Shown in pieces: positions 8,183-17,037 of a stretch of 64,000 nucleotides of DNA. Numbering within the stretch: position 1 is the stretch's first letter; every line of letters begins with the position of its first letter. This DNA is from Bog-793 sp050013835 (GTDB lineage Bacteria > Actinomycetota > Acidimicrobiia > Acidimicrobiales > Bog-793), in contig JBEKEM010000004.1 in NCBI GenBank assembly GCA_050013835.1, forward strand, positions 1-64,000. Direction: 5' to 3'. Both the position numbers and the translations under genes were made by a program. The notes under the pieces are model-generated. The model worked only from the letters and a program-made list of their open reading frames with translations. It did not search any database and was not told where the DNA came from.

Positions 8183-8887
8183 TCAGCCCCGGCTCCCCGC
8201 AGGGCGGGCGTCGCGGGTCTCGAAATTGGCGCGCGCGTCGGCCCCGCGCAGGTAGCACGGCTCGATCGACACGGCGTCGCTCGTCGCGCCGGTCCCCGCC
8301 CGTTCCAGCCCGATCGCGCCGAGCACGGTGACGGGCGGGCCGGCCAGGGCCTCGGCGGCGTCACTCAAGGTCACGCCCCCCGGTAGGCCGGCTGCCCCCA
8401 GCCGGGCCGCCCCGTCGCCGACGACGAAGACCGCGCCACCGAGCGCGGCGAGCCGGGCGGCGAGCCGCGGGACCGGGCCGATCTGTGGCCCGCCGTCGGG
8501 CAGCTCCCAGGCGAGCTCGCCGCGGCGCATGTCGACGACCGCCGCGACGAGGGCGCCGGCCGCCCGCGGATCCCTGGCCGCTCCCCGACGGAGCACCTCG
8601 GTGCTCCGCACGGCGACGAGCGGCACGCCCAGCGCGAAGCCGAGGGCCTTGGCGGCGGCGATGCCGACGCGCAGCCCGGTGAAGAGTCCCGGACCGACGT
8701 CGACGGCGACGGCGCCGACGGCGTCGAGGCGCACCCGGGCCGCGACGACGACCGACTCGATGGCGGGGTGCAGCGCCTCGGCGTGGCCGCGCCGGCACGG
8801 CGCCTGCCACGCGGCCAGCACCCCGTCATCGCCGACGAGTGCCGCACCGACCCCGGTCGTCGCCGTCTCCAGGGCGAGCACGATCAC
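8183..8887 (-). CDS. tsaB: TsaB, t6A synthesis scaffold protein
   Basis: A 234-residue ASKHA-fold paralogue of TsaD that binds TsaD and helps assemble the t6A-forming complex but is not itself catalytic. It opens VIVLALETATTGVGAAL and continues with VDVGPGLFTGLRVGIAAAKALG near 62-83, the typical TsaB segment. It lacks the NHxxGH metal motif of TsaD, as expected. The GTG start (8885-8887) overlaps the tsaE stop as GTGA, which settles the start over the long open frame upstream. Confidence 0.93.
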   Translation of the reverse strand: MIVLALETATTGVGAALVGDDGVLAAWQAPCRRGHAEALHPAIESVVVAARVRLDAVGAVAVDVGPGLFTGLRVGIAAAKALGFALGVPLVAVRSTEVLRRGAARDPRAAGALVAAVVDMRRGELAWELPDGGPQIGPVPRLAARLAALGGAVFVVGDGAARLGAAGLPGGVTLSDAAEALAGPPVTVLGAIGLERAGTGATSDAVSIEPCYLRGADARANFETRDARPAGSRG

Positions 8888-9435
8888 GGCGCCGTCCCGC
8901 CTCCCGGCTCCCCCGGGCGGACGGCCCCGGGCCCCGCCCGGGCGAGGGCGGCGGCGAGGGCCGCGGCGCGGGCCGACCACGCCGCGGCGGGCGAGGTGAG
9001 CGTGATCCGGCGCTCGTCGGCCGGGAGCGGCAAGGCGCCCGGTGACGAGATCCGGCACTCGAGGGCGTCGGCGCCGAGCGAACCTGGCAGCCGCTCACCC
9101 CACTCGACGACGACGACGGCGCCGTCCTCGAGGAGCTCGTCGAGGGCGAGGTCGGCGACGTCGTCGGCCGGGCCGACCCGATAGCAGTCGACGTGGGCGA
9201 CCGGGGGGACGCTCGGGTAGACGTGGCAGAGCGTGAAGGTCGGGCTCGTCGTCGCCTCCCCGCCGCCGAGCGCCGCGACCAGCCCCTTCGTCAGCACGGT
9301 CTTGCCGGCGCCGAGCTCGCCGGAAAGCAGCACGACGTCGCCGGGAGCGATGACGGCGGCGATCGCCGCGCCCACCCCCCGCGTTTCGCTGGGTGACCGC
9401 GTCACGACCTCGAGCGCAAGACGCCCCGCCGTCAC
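8884..9435 (-). CDS. tsaE: TsaE, ATPase of the t6A complex
   Basis: A 183-residue P-loop ATPase that binds the TsaB-TsaD pair and resets it between cycles. Walker A is GELGAGKT at 39-46; TTSPTFTL (63-69) and HVDCYR (81-86) are the family switch and metal segments, and EWGERLPG near 111-118 is also conserved. The C-terminal 30 residues are Gly/Pro/Ala rich and extend beyond the usual ~155-residue core. The GTG start (9433-9435) overlaps the upstream glycosylase stop (GTGA). Confidence 0.94.
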   Translation of the reverse strand: MTAGRLALEVVTRSPSETRGVGAAIAAVIAPGDVVLLSGELGAGKTVLTKGLVAALGGGEATTSPTFTLCHVYPSVPPVAHVDCYRVGPADDVADLALDELLEDGAVVVVEWGERLPGSLGADALECRISSPGALPLPADERRITLTSPAAAWSARAAALAAALARAGPGAVRPGEPGGGTAP

Positions 9436-10022
9436 CGGTCGCCCGCCGCGACGAGGCAACGCTTGGCCCGCACGAAGTCGGCGCGCATCTGGGCGAGCAC
9501 GAGACCGCCGCCGCGCAGCGCCGCCGCGGGGTGGAACGTCGGCACGAGCAGACCGGTCGCGAACGGGTACGACCGGCCCCGCAGGCGGGTCACGCCCTCA
9601 GCCGAGCCAAGAAGGGCGCGGGCGGCGAAGTTTCCGAGGGTGACGACGACCGCCGGCGCGACGAGCGCGACCTGTCCCTCGAGGAAGTGGCGGCACGCCG
9701 CGACCTCCTCCGGAGCCGGGTCACGGTTGTTCGGCGGCCGGCACTTCACGACGTTGGCGATGTAGCAGTCGCGCCGCGCGAGGCCGATCTCCTCCTCGAT
9801 CAGGCGGTCGAGGAGGTGCCCGGACCGGCCGACGAACGGCTCCCCGGCGAGGTCCTCGTCCCGACCCGGCCCCTCGCCGACGAACATGAGGCGCGCCGAC
9901 GGGTCGCCCGCCGAGAAGACGACGTTCGTCCTGCCCGTCGCGAGCGGGCAGGCGACGCACCCTTCCGCCTCCCGCGCGAGCGCGGCGAGGGTCACGGCGG
10001 GTCCGTCCGGCACGGCCGTCAC
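9432..10022 (-). CDS. Uracil-DNA glycosylase, family 4 (Fe-S type)
   Basis: A 196-residue glycosylase that removes uracil from DNA to begin base-excision repair. Four cysteines placed for a [4Fe-4S] cluster are visible: C22-x2-C25 near the N-terminus, then C94 and C110. The active-site loop GEGPGRDED starts at 49, and VPTFHPAA near 160-167 is the DNA-binding HP loop. Family 4 is preferred to family 5 because of the loop sequence and the compact length. It is placed between alr and tsaE, overlapping tsaE by four bases. The start is GTG 10020-10022; a second GTG lies four codons in. Confidence 0.88.
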   Translation of the reverse strand: MTAVPDGPAVTLAALAREAEGCVACPLATGRTNVVFSAGDPSARLMFVGEGPGRDEDLAGEPFVGRSGHLLDRLIEEEIGLARRDCYIANVVKCRPPNNRDPAPEEVAACRHFLEGQVALVAPAVVVTLGNFAARALLGSAEGVTRLRGRSYPFATGLLVPTFHPAAALRGGGLVLAQMRADFVRAKRCLVAAGDR

Positions 10023-10029
10023 GGCCCGG

Positions 10030-11175
10030 CTAGACCGCGCGGCGCGGCACGCGGGGGCCGATCCCGCAGAGGACCTCGTAGACGATCGTTCCGAGCCGTT
10101 CAGCCCACTCCTCGGCGGTGATCTCCTCGCTCCCCTGCCGGCCGATGAGGACCACCTCGTCCCCGGGGCGCACCTCGGCGTCGTTCCCGCAGTCGACGAT
10201 GAGCTGGTCCATCGTCACCCTGCCGGCGATCCGGCGGCGCCGGCCCTTGATGAGGACCGCGGCCCCCGAGCTTCCGAGCTGGCGCCTCAGCCCGTCGGCA
10301 TAGCCGAGCGGCACGTTGGCGACGAGGGCGTCGCTGGCGAGCTCATAGGTCCGCCCGTAGCTCGTCCGCTCGCCGGCGGCGAGCCGCCGCACGGAGTGGA
10401 CGCGGGCTTTCAGGGCCAGCGCCGGCCGCAGGCGCTCGCCCGGCCCGAGCAACCCGGCGAGGTGCGCGGCGACCGCCGCCGAGGGGGCGTGGCCGTAGCA
10501 GGCGATACCGCAACGGACGAGGTCGTAGCGGCTGCGGGGGTGGGCGATCGCGCCGGCGGAGTTGGCGGCGTGCCGCATCGCCGGCTCCACCCCCCTCGCC
10601 CGTACGGCACCGGCCGCGGCCTCGAACCGCTCGATCTGCGCCGCGGTGAACGCATCCGCAGGGTCGTCGGCGACCGCGAAGTGCGTCCACAGCCCGCCGA
10701 GCGACAGCGGGCCGCTGTCGGCGACGAGCCCCGCCAACGCCGCCACGTCGCCGGCGTCGGCGCCGACGCGGTGCATGCCCGTGTCGACCTTGAGGTGGAC
10801 GGCGACGGGCCGCCCGAGCCGAGTCGCCGCCGCCGCCGCCTGGGCGATCCCCGCCTCGCTGTAGACCGTTGGCGAGCCCCCCAGGGCGCACAGCGCCTCG
10901 AGCCCGTCGGCGGGCGCCTCGGTGAGCAGCAGCACCGGCGCGTCGATCCCGGCCTCGCGCAGTGTGACCGCCTCCTCGACGAGCGCCACGGCGAGCATCG
11001 AGGCGCCGGCCCCGAGCGCCGCCCGGGCGACGGCGACGGCTCCGTGGCCGTACCCGTCGGCCTTCACGACGGCGCAGAGCCGTGCCGGCGCGACGAGCCG
11101 GCGCAGCAGCGCCACGTTGGCCGCCACGGCCGACGTGTCGACCTCGGCCCACGCCGGGCGGTACGAGGCCGTCAC
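10030..11175 (-). CDS. alr: Alanine racemase
   Basis: A 381-residue PLP enzyme that interconverts L- and D-alanine for peptidoglycan. The PLP lysine is Lys38 in VVKADGYGHG, and the opposing catalytic Tyr is in ERTSYGRTYE near residue 260. The N-terminal TIM barrel and C-terminal beta domain (ending IGPRVPRR) are both complete. The GTG start at 11173-11175 overlaps the nnr stop as GTGA. The nnr-alr order is common in actinobacteria and places the gene in a wall-precursor and housekeeping operon running from glmS onward. Confidence 0.97.
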   Translation of the reverse strand: MTASYRPAWAEVDTSAVAANVALLRRLVAPARLCAVVKADGYGHGAVAVARAALGAGASMLAVALVEEAVTLREAGIDAPVLLLTEAPADGLEALCALGGSPTVYSEAGIAQAAAAATRLGRPVAVHLKVDTGMHRVGADAGDVAALAGLVADSGPLSLGGLWTHFAVADDPADAFTAAQIERFEAAAGAVRARGVEPAMRHAANSAGAIAHPRSRYDLVRCGIACYGHAPSAAVAAHLAGLLGPGERLRPALALKARVHSVRRLAAGERTSYGRTYELASDALVANVPLGYADGLRRQLGSSGAAVLIKGRRRRIAGRVTMDQLIVDCGNDAEVRPGDEVVLIGRQGSEEITAEEWAERLGTIVYEVLCGIGPRVPRRAV

Positions 11176-12554
11176 CGCGCCGGCCCCCGCGTTGTGCCGC
11201 CCGAGAGCACCGTCGCGACGAGCAGGGGGAGGTCGGAGGCCTCGAGACCCTCGCCCAGACCGATCGCCGCGGCGCGGCCGTGGACGTGGGCGGCAAGGGC
11301 GGTGGCGCGCAACGGGTCGAGCCCCCGGGCGAGGAATCCGCCGATCACGCCGGACAGCACGTCGCCGGTCCCCGCGGTCGAGAGTCGCGACGAGCCGGCC
11401 GTGACGATCAGCGCCTCGCCACCGGGCGCGGCGACGACCGTCGCCGGGCCCTTCAGGAGCACGTGGGCGCCGAGGTCCCGGGCGAGCGCGCGGGCCGCCC
11501 CCAGACGGTCGTCCCCCGGCGGCCCGCCGGCGAACCGGGCGTACTCGCCGTCGTGGGGGGTGACGACGGTCGGATGGGTCCGGCCGGCGAGGAGCGCCGC
11601 CGCCCCACGCGCCGAACCGAGGGCGAACAGCCCGTCGGCGTCGACGACGACGGGGACCTCCGCCCGGGCCAGCAGGTCGAGGACCCCCCGCACCGCCGCC
11701 TCCGAGCGCCCGAGCCCCGGTCCGACGACGAGCGCCCGGCAGCGGACCAGCTCGGCAAGCACGGCTCCCGACCAGTCGTCCGCCGGGATCGGACAGGCGA
11801 CCGCCTCGACGACGGGGATCGTGCCGGGAGCGACCCCCGGCGAGCCGAGGCGGACCATCCCCGCCCCCGCCCGGATGGCGCCGTTGGCGGCGAGGGCGGC
11901 GGCACCGAACATTCCCGGCGACCCGGCGACCACAAAGACGGCGGCGTCCCACTTGTTGCCTTGCGGGTCCCTCTCCGGCAACCAGCCCGTGTCGGCGTCC
12001 TCGACGAGGTGCTGGGCCGGGTTCCCGCACTCAAGCCCGATCGGCTCGACGAGGACCGCCCCGGCGAGCTCGGGCCCGCGCCCCAGGAGGAGGCCGGGCT
12101 TCAGGGCGCCGAACGTCACCGTCAGGTCGGCGCGCACGGCACCCGGCGTCGCCCACCCGGTGTCGGCGACGAGCCCAGAGGGCACGTCGACGGCGAGGAC
12201 CATCGCCTCTTCGGGGACGCGCGGCGCCGTGTACTCGCCGTGGAAGCGGGTTCCGTAGGCGGCGTCGACGACGAGGTCGCAAGACGGCAGCTTGCCGGGG
12301 GCGTCCGCCGCGTCGTAGAGCGTCACGCGGGCCCCCCTGCGGCAGAGCAACGCGGCGGCGACCCGGCCGTCATCCCCGTTATGTCCCTTGCCGGCGACGA
12401 CGGCGACCCGCCGTCCGTACGTGCCGCCCATGCAGGCGACCGCCGTGCGGCAGACGGCGAAGCCCGCCCGGGCGACCAGCGTCTCCAGGCCGACCCGCCT
12501 CTGCGCCTCCTCGTCGACGGCGGCCATCTCGCCCGAGGTGAGGACGGGCTTCAC
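11172..12554 (-). CDS. nnr: Bifunctional NAD(P)H-hydrate epimerase and ADP-dependent dehydratase
   Basis: A 460-residue fusion that repairs hydrated NADH and NADPH. The N-terminal YjeF/NAXE epimerase domain covers about 1-200 and holds VVAGKGHNGDDG near 58-69; the C-terminal YjeF/NAXD dehydratase, of ribokinase fold, holds VVGPGLGRS and the ATP-site signature GTGDVLSGVIGGFLARG near residue 400. The start is GTG 12552-12554, just before the conserved TSGEMAAVDEEA, with GGGGGCGTGAG upstream as a weak ribosome site. The order acpS-nnr-alr is the usual actinobacterial one. Confidence 0.95.
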   Translation of the reverse strand: MKPVLTSGEMAAVDEEAQRRVGLETLVARAGFAVCRTAVACMGGTYGRRVAVVAGKGHNGDDGRVAAALLCRRGARVTLYDAADAPGKLPSCDLVVDAAYGTRFHGEYTAPRVPEEAMVLAVDVPSGLVADTGWATPGAVRADLTVTFGALKPGLLLGRGPELAGAVLVEPIGLECGNPAQHLVEDADTGWLPERDPQGNKWDAAVFVVAGSPGMFGAAALAANGAIRAGAGMVRLGSPGVAPGTIPVVEAVACPIPADDWSGAVLAELVRCRALVVGPGLGRSEAAVRGVLDLLARAEVPVVVDADGLFALGSARGAAALLAGRTHPTVVTPHDGEYARFAGGPPGDDRLGAARALARDLGAHVLLKGPATVVAAPGGEALIVTAGSSRLSTAGTGDVLSGVIGGFLARGLDPLRATALAAHVHGRAAAIGLGEGLEASDLPLLVATVLSGGTTRGPAR

Positions 12555-12591
12555 CTCACGCCCCCTCCGGCCCCACCGGGGCCAAGCCGCG

Positions 12592-12957
12592 TCATTCGGC
12601 GACGACGACGGCCCCGGCATGGGTCGCCGTGTGGGTGAGCGAGACCCGGAGGACCCCGACCCCGAGCAACGCCGCCCGGGCGGCGGCGCGACCTGTCGTG
12701 ACGAGCGAGGGGGCACCCGACGGCGCCCGCACCACGCCGATCTCGGCCAGGCGTACGGCGCCGATCCCGACGCCGAGGGCCTTCATCGCCGCCTCTTTCG
12801 CCGCGAACCGCGCCGCCAGCCCCGGGACGGGATCGGCGCGCCCCGCCATGTCGGCCCGCTCCCTCTCCGTGAACACCCGCTCCGCGAGCCGGGGATGGCG
12901 GGCGAGGGCGCGCCGGAACCGGACGACGTCCACCGCGTCGAGCCCGATGCCGATCAC
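12592..12957 (-). CDS. acpS: Holo-[acyl-carrier-protein] synthase
   Basis: A 121-residue phosphopantetheinyl transferase that moves 4'-phosphopantetheine from CoA to apo-ACP for fatty-acid synthesis. Family motifs: GIGLDAVDVVRF at the N-terminus (Asp for Mg2+), ERVFTERE near 26-33, and RFAAKEAAMKALG from residue 50 with the catalytic Glu55. The C-terminal VSLTHTATHAGAVVVAE is also typical. It begins with GTG 12955-12957, 28 bases after the glmS stop, and is followed by nnr. Confidence 0.95.
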   Translation of the reverse strand: MIGIGLDAVDVVRFRRALARHPRLAERVFTERERADMAGRADPVPGLAARFAAKEAAMKALGVGIGAVRLAEIGVVRAPSGAPSLVTTGRAAARAALLGVGVLRVSLTHTATHAGAVVVAE

Positions 12958-12985
12958 GGGACCCCGACCGGACCGCCAGCCGGCG

Positions 12986-14833
12986 TCATTCGACCGTCAC
13001 GACCTTGGCGAGGTTGCGGGGCCGGTCGACGTCGTTGCCGCGGGCCCGGGCGATGGCGTAGGCGAAGCACTGGTTCGGCACGGCGGCGACGATCGGCGTG
13101 AGGAGCTCGAGGCTCCGGGGGACCTCGAGGACCGCGTCGACGAGCCCCGCCGTCTCGCCGTCGCCCTCGTCGGCGATGGCGACGATCGTCGCGCCCCGCG
13201 AGCGCATCTCCTCGACGTTCGCCATCACCTTCTCCCACAGGCCCGTGCGCGTCGCCACGACGACGACGACGGCGCCGGGCTTGACGAGCGAGATCGGGCC
13301 GTGCTTCATCTCGCCCGCCGGGTAGGCCTCGGCCCGCACGTAGGCGAGCTCTTTGAGCTTCAACGCCCCCTCCATCGCGATCGGCAGCCCGGAGCGCCGT
13401 CCGAGGAAGTAGACATCGTCGACCGCGGCGAACCGCCGGGCCACGTCCATGTAGGTCTCGGCCCGCGCGACGGCCCGCGTGACAAGCGCGGGCATCGCCT
13501 CCAGACCGTCGGCCACGACGCGGAACTCGGCGTCGTCGATCGTGCCGCGCGCCCGGGCGAGGTGGAGGGCGAGCACCTGGAGCAGCGCGAGCTGAGCGAC
13601 GTGGCACTTCGTCGAGGCGACGCCGATCTCGGGTCCGGCGTGCGTGTAGCAGACCCCGTCGGATTCCCGCGCCATCAACGAGTCGACGACGTTCGACACG
13701 GTGATCACCCCGGCGCCGCGGCGGCGGGCCTCCCGGATGGCGTGCAGCGAGTCGACGGTCTCGCCGGACTGGCTCACGGCGACGACGAGCGTCTCGGGCC
13801 CGACGACGGAGAGCCGGTAGCGGAACTCGCTCGAGATGTCGGCGTCCGAGTGGACCCTCGCCCACGTCTCAGCGGACTGCCGTCCGACGAGGGCGGCGTG
13901 GTAGCTCGAGCCGCAGCCGAGGAAGAGCACCCGCTCGTAGGAGGCGAGCTGGTCGGGCGGGATCGTCAGCTCCTCGATCTCGGTGCGGCCGTCGGCCATG
14001 ATCCGGCCGAGCAGCGTCTGGGCGATGGCGTGCGGCTGCTCGTGGATCTCTTTCGACATGAAGTCGTCGTAGCCGTCCTTCTTGGCGTCGGCGACACTCC
14101 AGGAAACCTCGTGGCGCCGCAGGCGGACCGGGTTGCCGGCGAGGTCGCAGGCGTCCACGGACCCGGGGCGGATCTCGGCCACCTGGTCGTCGCCGAGCAG
14201 GTACAGCTCGCGCGTCGCTCCGACGAGGGCGGCGATGTCCGAGGCGACGAGCCCCAGCTCGGCGGTGCGTCCGATGACGATCGGCGACGTCCGCCGGGCG
14301 ACGACGATCGCGTCGGGATCGGCGAGCGACAGGACGGCGAGGGCGAAGTCGCCCCGCAGGATCGCCATCGAGCGGCGCACCGCCTCCCTGAGGCCGCTCC
14401 CGCAGGCGAGCTCCGCCTCGATCAGGTGGGCGATCACCTCCGTGTCCGTGTCGGAGGCCAGCACGTGGCCGTTCGCCAGGAGGGCCTCGGCGAGCTCGCG
14501 GTGGTTCTCGATGATCCCGTTGTGCACGATCGCGACGGTCCCACTGCAGTCGACGTGCGGATGGGCGTTGCGCTCGGTCGGCGCGCCGTGCGTCGCCCAA
14601 CGGGTGTGCCCGATGGCGGCGCCCGGCCCCACGGGCGCCCCGCTCACCATCGACCGCAACTTCTCGACCGAGCGGGTCAGCTCGGCGGCCCGCACGACTC
14701 CGAGCGCGTCCGAGGAGGCGTCGATGAAGGCCACGCCCGCCGAGTCGTAGCCGCGGTACTCGAGCGACTCGAGCCCGTCGAGGAGGGCGCCAAGCGGCTC
14801 GGTGGAGCCGGTGATTCCGAAGATGCCGCACAT
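12986..14833 (-). CDS. glmS: Glutamine-fructose-6-phosphate aminotransferase (isomerizing)
   Basis: A 615-residue enzyme that makes glucosamine-6-phosphate, the first amino-sugar step towards UDP-GlcNAc, peptidoglycan and mycothiol. Cys2 (MCGIFG) is the glutaminase nucleophile; two SIS sugar-isomerase domains follow, with SQSGETVDSLHA and the AEAYPAGEMKHGPISL stretch, and the tail LAKVVTVE closes the active site. The ATG 14831-14833 must be the start because Cys2 has to follow Met. There is no clear Shine-Dalgarno upstream, and the leader is unusually long and hairpin-rich (see the region 14834-15269). Confidence 0.98.
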   Translation of the reverse strand: MCGIFGITGSTEPLGALLDGLESLEYRGYDSAGVAFIDASSDALGVVRAAELTRSVEKLRSMVSGAPVGPGAAIGHTRWATHGAPTERNAHPHVDCSGTVAIVHNGIIENHRELAEALLANGHVLASDTDTEVIAHLIEAELACGSGLREAVRRSMAILRGDFALAVLSLADPDAIVVARRTSPIVIGRTAELGLVASDIAALVGATRELYLLGDDQVAEIRPGSVDACDLAGNPVRLRRHEVSWSVADAKKDGYDDFMSKEIHEQPHAIAQTLLGRIMADGRTEIEELTIPPDQLASYERVLFLGCGSSYHAALVGRQSAETWARVHSDADISSEFRYRLSVVGPETLVVAVSQSGETVDSLHAIREARRRGAGVITVSNVVDSLMARESDGVCYTHAGPEIGVASTKCHVAQLALLQVLALHLARARGTIDDAEFRVVADGLEAMPALVTRAVARAETYMDVARRFAAVDDVYFLGRRSGLPIAMEGALKLKELAYVRAEAYPAGEMKHGPISLVKPGAVVVVVATRTGLWEKVMANVEEMRSRGATIVAIADEGDGETAGLVDAVLEVPRSLELLTPIVAAVPNQCFAYAIARARGNDVDRPRNLAKVVTVE

Positions 14834-15269
14834 TGGCAGTCAGGGGCGCGGTGCTCGCGTGGCGAGCCCGGTTCCCCATCCCCCTTTCCATCCGCACGCG
14901 CGGTTTTCCCGCCTACGGCTTGTCGACGGTGTCGTTGGCACGGCGAGGTCATCTCCCGCGTACCACCGCATCGCCGCCGTCCGCCGGGAGTCACCCCGGC
15001 TGGCTACGTAAACGGCGACACGACAGCGCCAGGGCGACCTCGCCGGTGCCCATGGCCGGCTCCGGGGGTGTGGCACGTGAACTGCGGGCATGCGCCCGTC
15101 AGGGAGGTTGGACCAGGCGGTCCTGGTCATGTGCTCGCACCTGCCGATCACCCGGGCGGGACTGGCACCCGCAGATCTCGTCCAGGTTTCAGGACGCACC
15201 ATGGCCCCAGGCTACGGGTTCACCGGACGGGCCGGGGGACGCGGCGGCACCGGCCATGGACACGCCGTC
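14834..15269 (-). other. Long non-coding gap with five perfect hairpins between glmM and glmS
   Basis: No convincing protein gene is seen on either strand. Five perfect inverted repeats occur: 14853-14867 (6-bp stem, 3-base loop, about 20 bases from the glmS start), 14983-15000 (6 bp, 6-base loop), 15085-15098 (5 bp, 4-base loop), 15111-15128 (7 bp, 4-base loop) and 15156-15172 (5 bp, 7-base loop). It may be a structured glmS 5' leader or an independent small RNA. I do not see the glmS ribozyme core known from Firmicutes. GC content alone makes short hairpins common, so the structure needs covariation support. Confidence 0.4.
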
Positions 15270-16616
15270 TCAGGCGGAGCCGAGCTCGCGTTCGACGACG
15301 GCGACGATCCGGCCGAGCGCCGCCTCGACAGCGTCGGTGCTGTCGGCCTCGACCATCACGCGCACCGCCGACTCCGTCCCGGAGGAGCGCACCAGCACGC
15401 GCCCCGAATCGCCGAGGTCGTGCTGGACCGCCGACACCTCGCGCCACACCGCTTCGGCCTCGTCGAGAGCGTCCGGGGCCGCGACGACCACGTTGCGCAG
15501 CTCCTGGGGGACGCGGGTCATCGCCTGGGCGGCGAGCTCGGCGAGCGGGCGGCGACACCGGGCCACCAGCTCGATGAGCTTAAGTCCGGTGAGGATCCCG
15601 TCGCCGGTCGTCGCGTCCCGCCGGAAGACGATGTGGCCCGACTGCTCGCCACCGAGCACGAGGCCGTGACGCTCGAGGGCGTCGGCAACGAAGCGGTCGC
15701 CGACGGGTGTCTCGATCAGCCCGATGTCGACCGCCGCGAGGGCGCGCCGCAGCCCGAGATTGCTCATCACGGTGGCGACGATGGCGTCGTTGGCGAGCTC
15801 ACCCTTGTCGTGCAGGTCGAAAGCGAACAGGGCGAGCAGCGCGTCACCGTCGACGACCCCGCCCTCGTGGTCGACAGCGATCATCCGGTCGGCGTCGCCG
15901 TCGAAGGCGATGCCGAAATCGGCCCCGCGCGCGACGACCTCGCCGGCGACGAAGCCCGGGCTCGTGGCCCCGCAGCCGGCATTGATGTTCACCCCGTCCG
16001 GGGCGTCACCGACGATCTCGGCCTCGACGCCCAGGCGCGCGAGCAGCTTGGCCGCGAGCGGCGAGGCCGCCCCGTTCCCGCAGTCGCACACGACGCGCAG
16101 CCGGTGATCCGCCGGCATCGTCACGGAGAGGGCGAGATGCTCGACGTACTCGGCGACGCCTTCGGGGTCGCCGACCATCCGCCCGACGGATTCCCTCCCG
16201 CCGCACGCCTTGCCCGCCGGCAGGGCGACGAGGCGGTCGATCTCGCCCTCGATGGCGCGCTCCGTCGAGTCCGGGAGCTTCGTCCCCGACGCCGAGAGCA
16301 GCTTGATGCCGTTGTCGCTGAAAGGGTTGTGCGAGGCCGAAACCATGACCCCGGGCACCCCCCGCTCGGCGGCGAGCCAGGCGAGTCCCGGCGTCGGCAC
16401 GACGCCGACGTCGACGACGTCGCGGCCCTCGGCGGCGAGGCCCGCCGCGAGCGCCGCTTTCAGCATCGGCCCCGAAAGCCGCGTGTCCGCGCCGACGACG
16501 AAGCGGGCAGCATCGAGCTGGCGGGCGGCCGCCCGGCCGATCACGAGCGCGACCTCGGGGGTCAGCTCGTCGTTGGCGACGCCTCGGATGCCGTCCGTGC
16601 CGAACCGCAGCAGCAT
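15270..16616 (-). CDS. glmM: Phosphoglucosamine mutase
   Basis: A 448-residue alpha-D-phosphohexomutase that converts glucosamine-6-phosphate to glucosamine-1-phosphate, the step after GlmS. It has FGTDGIRG at 5-12, the phosphoserine loop SASHNP at 93-98 (Ser95 is phosphorylated), the Mg2+ loop DGDADR at 239-244, the sugar loop GGEQSGH, and the C-terminal phosphate-binding RSSGTE. All four domains are present. It lies 15 bases downstream of rpsI and shares the rplM-rpsI transcript direction. Confidence 0.97.
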   Translation of the reverse strand: MLLRFGTDGIRGVANDELTPEVALVIGRAAARQLDAARFVVGADTRLSGPMLKAALAAGLAAEGRDVVDVGVVPTPGLAWLAAERGVPGVMVSASHNPFSDNGIKLLSASGTKLPDSTERAIEGEIDRLVALPAGKACGGRESVGRMVGDPEGVAEYVEHLALSVTMPADHRLRVVCDCGNGAASPLAAKLLARLGVEAEIVGDAPDGVNINAGCGATSPGFVAGEVVARGADFGIAFDGDADRMIAVDHEGGVVDGDALLALFAFDLHDKGELANDAIVATVMSNLGLRRALAAVDIGLIETPVGDRFVADALERHGLVLGGEQSGHIVFRRDATTGDGILTGLKLIELVARCRRPLAELAAQAMTRVPQELRNVVVAAPDALDEAEAVWREVSAVQHDLGDSGRVLVRSSGTESAVRVMVEADSTDAVEAALGRIVAVVERELGSA

Positions 16617-16631
16617 GGGAGCCGGCTTGGG

Positions 16632-17024
16632 TCAGCGCTTCGAGTACTGCGGAGCCTTACGGGCCTTCTTCAGCCCGTACTTCTTGCTCTCCTTCTCGCG
16701 GGCGTCCCGGGTGAGCAGCCCGGCGCGCTTCAGGGTCGTGCGCAGTTCGGGCTCGACCTCGATCAGGCCGCGCGCGATGCCGAGGCGCAGGGCTCCCGCC
16801 TGACCGGCGACGCCTCCCCCGTCGATCGTCGCGACGACGTCGAAGGACTCCTGGCGTCCGGCGACGCGCAGCGGCTCGGTGGCGTGCATCCGGTTCGAGA
16901 CCGAGGTGAAGTACTCGTCGAGCGGGCGCTTGTTGACCGTCACCTTGCCCTCGCCGGGCAGGAGGCGGACACGCGCGACGGCGGCCTTGCGCCGTCCGGT
17001 CGCCTGGCAGAGCGGTGCGGGCAT
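16632..17024 (-). CDS. rpsI: 30S ribosomal protein S9
   Basis: A 130-residue small-subunit protein whose C-terminal tail reaches the P-site tRNA anticodon loop. ATGRRKAAVARVRL near the start and the conserved end KARKAPQYSKR with its final Arg identify it. It is the second gene of the rplM-rpsI pair, 13 bases after rplM, the near-universal bacterial order. Confidence 0.98.
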   Translation of the reverse strand: MPAPLCQATGRRKAAVARVRLLPGEGKVTVNKRPLDEYFTSVSNRMHATEPLRVAGRQESFDVVATIDGGGVAGQAGALRLGIARGLIEVEPELRTTLKRAGLLTRDAREKESKKYGLKKARKAPQYSKR

Positions 17025-17037
17025 CGGTGCCTCCTCG

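Noticed and set aside
14834..14985. glmS ribozyme
   Set aside because: I could not find its conserved core or cleavage-site context; the known distribution is mainly Firmicutes.
14840..15202. A 120-codon minus-strand frame in the glmM-glmS gap
   Set aside because: Composition is Arg/Pro/Ser/Trp-rich without any ordered pattern and it overlaps several hairpins; no ribosome site.
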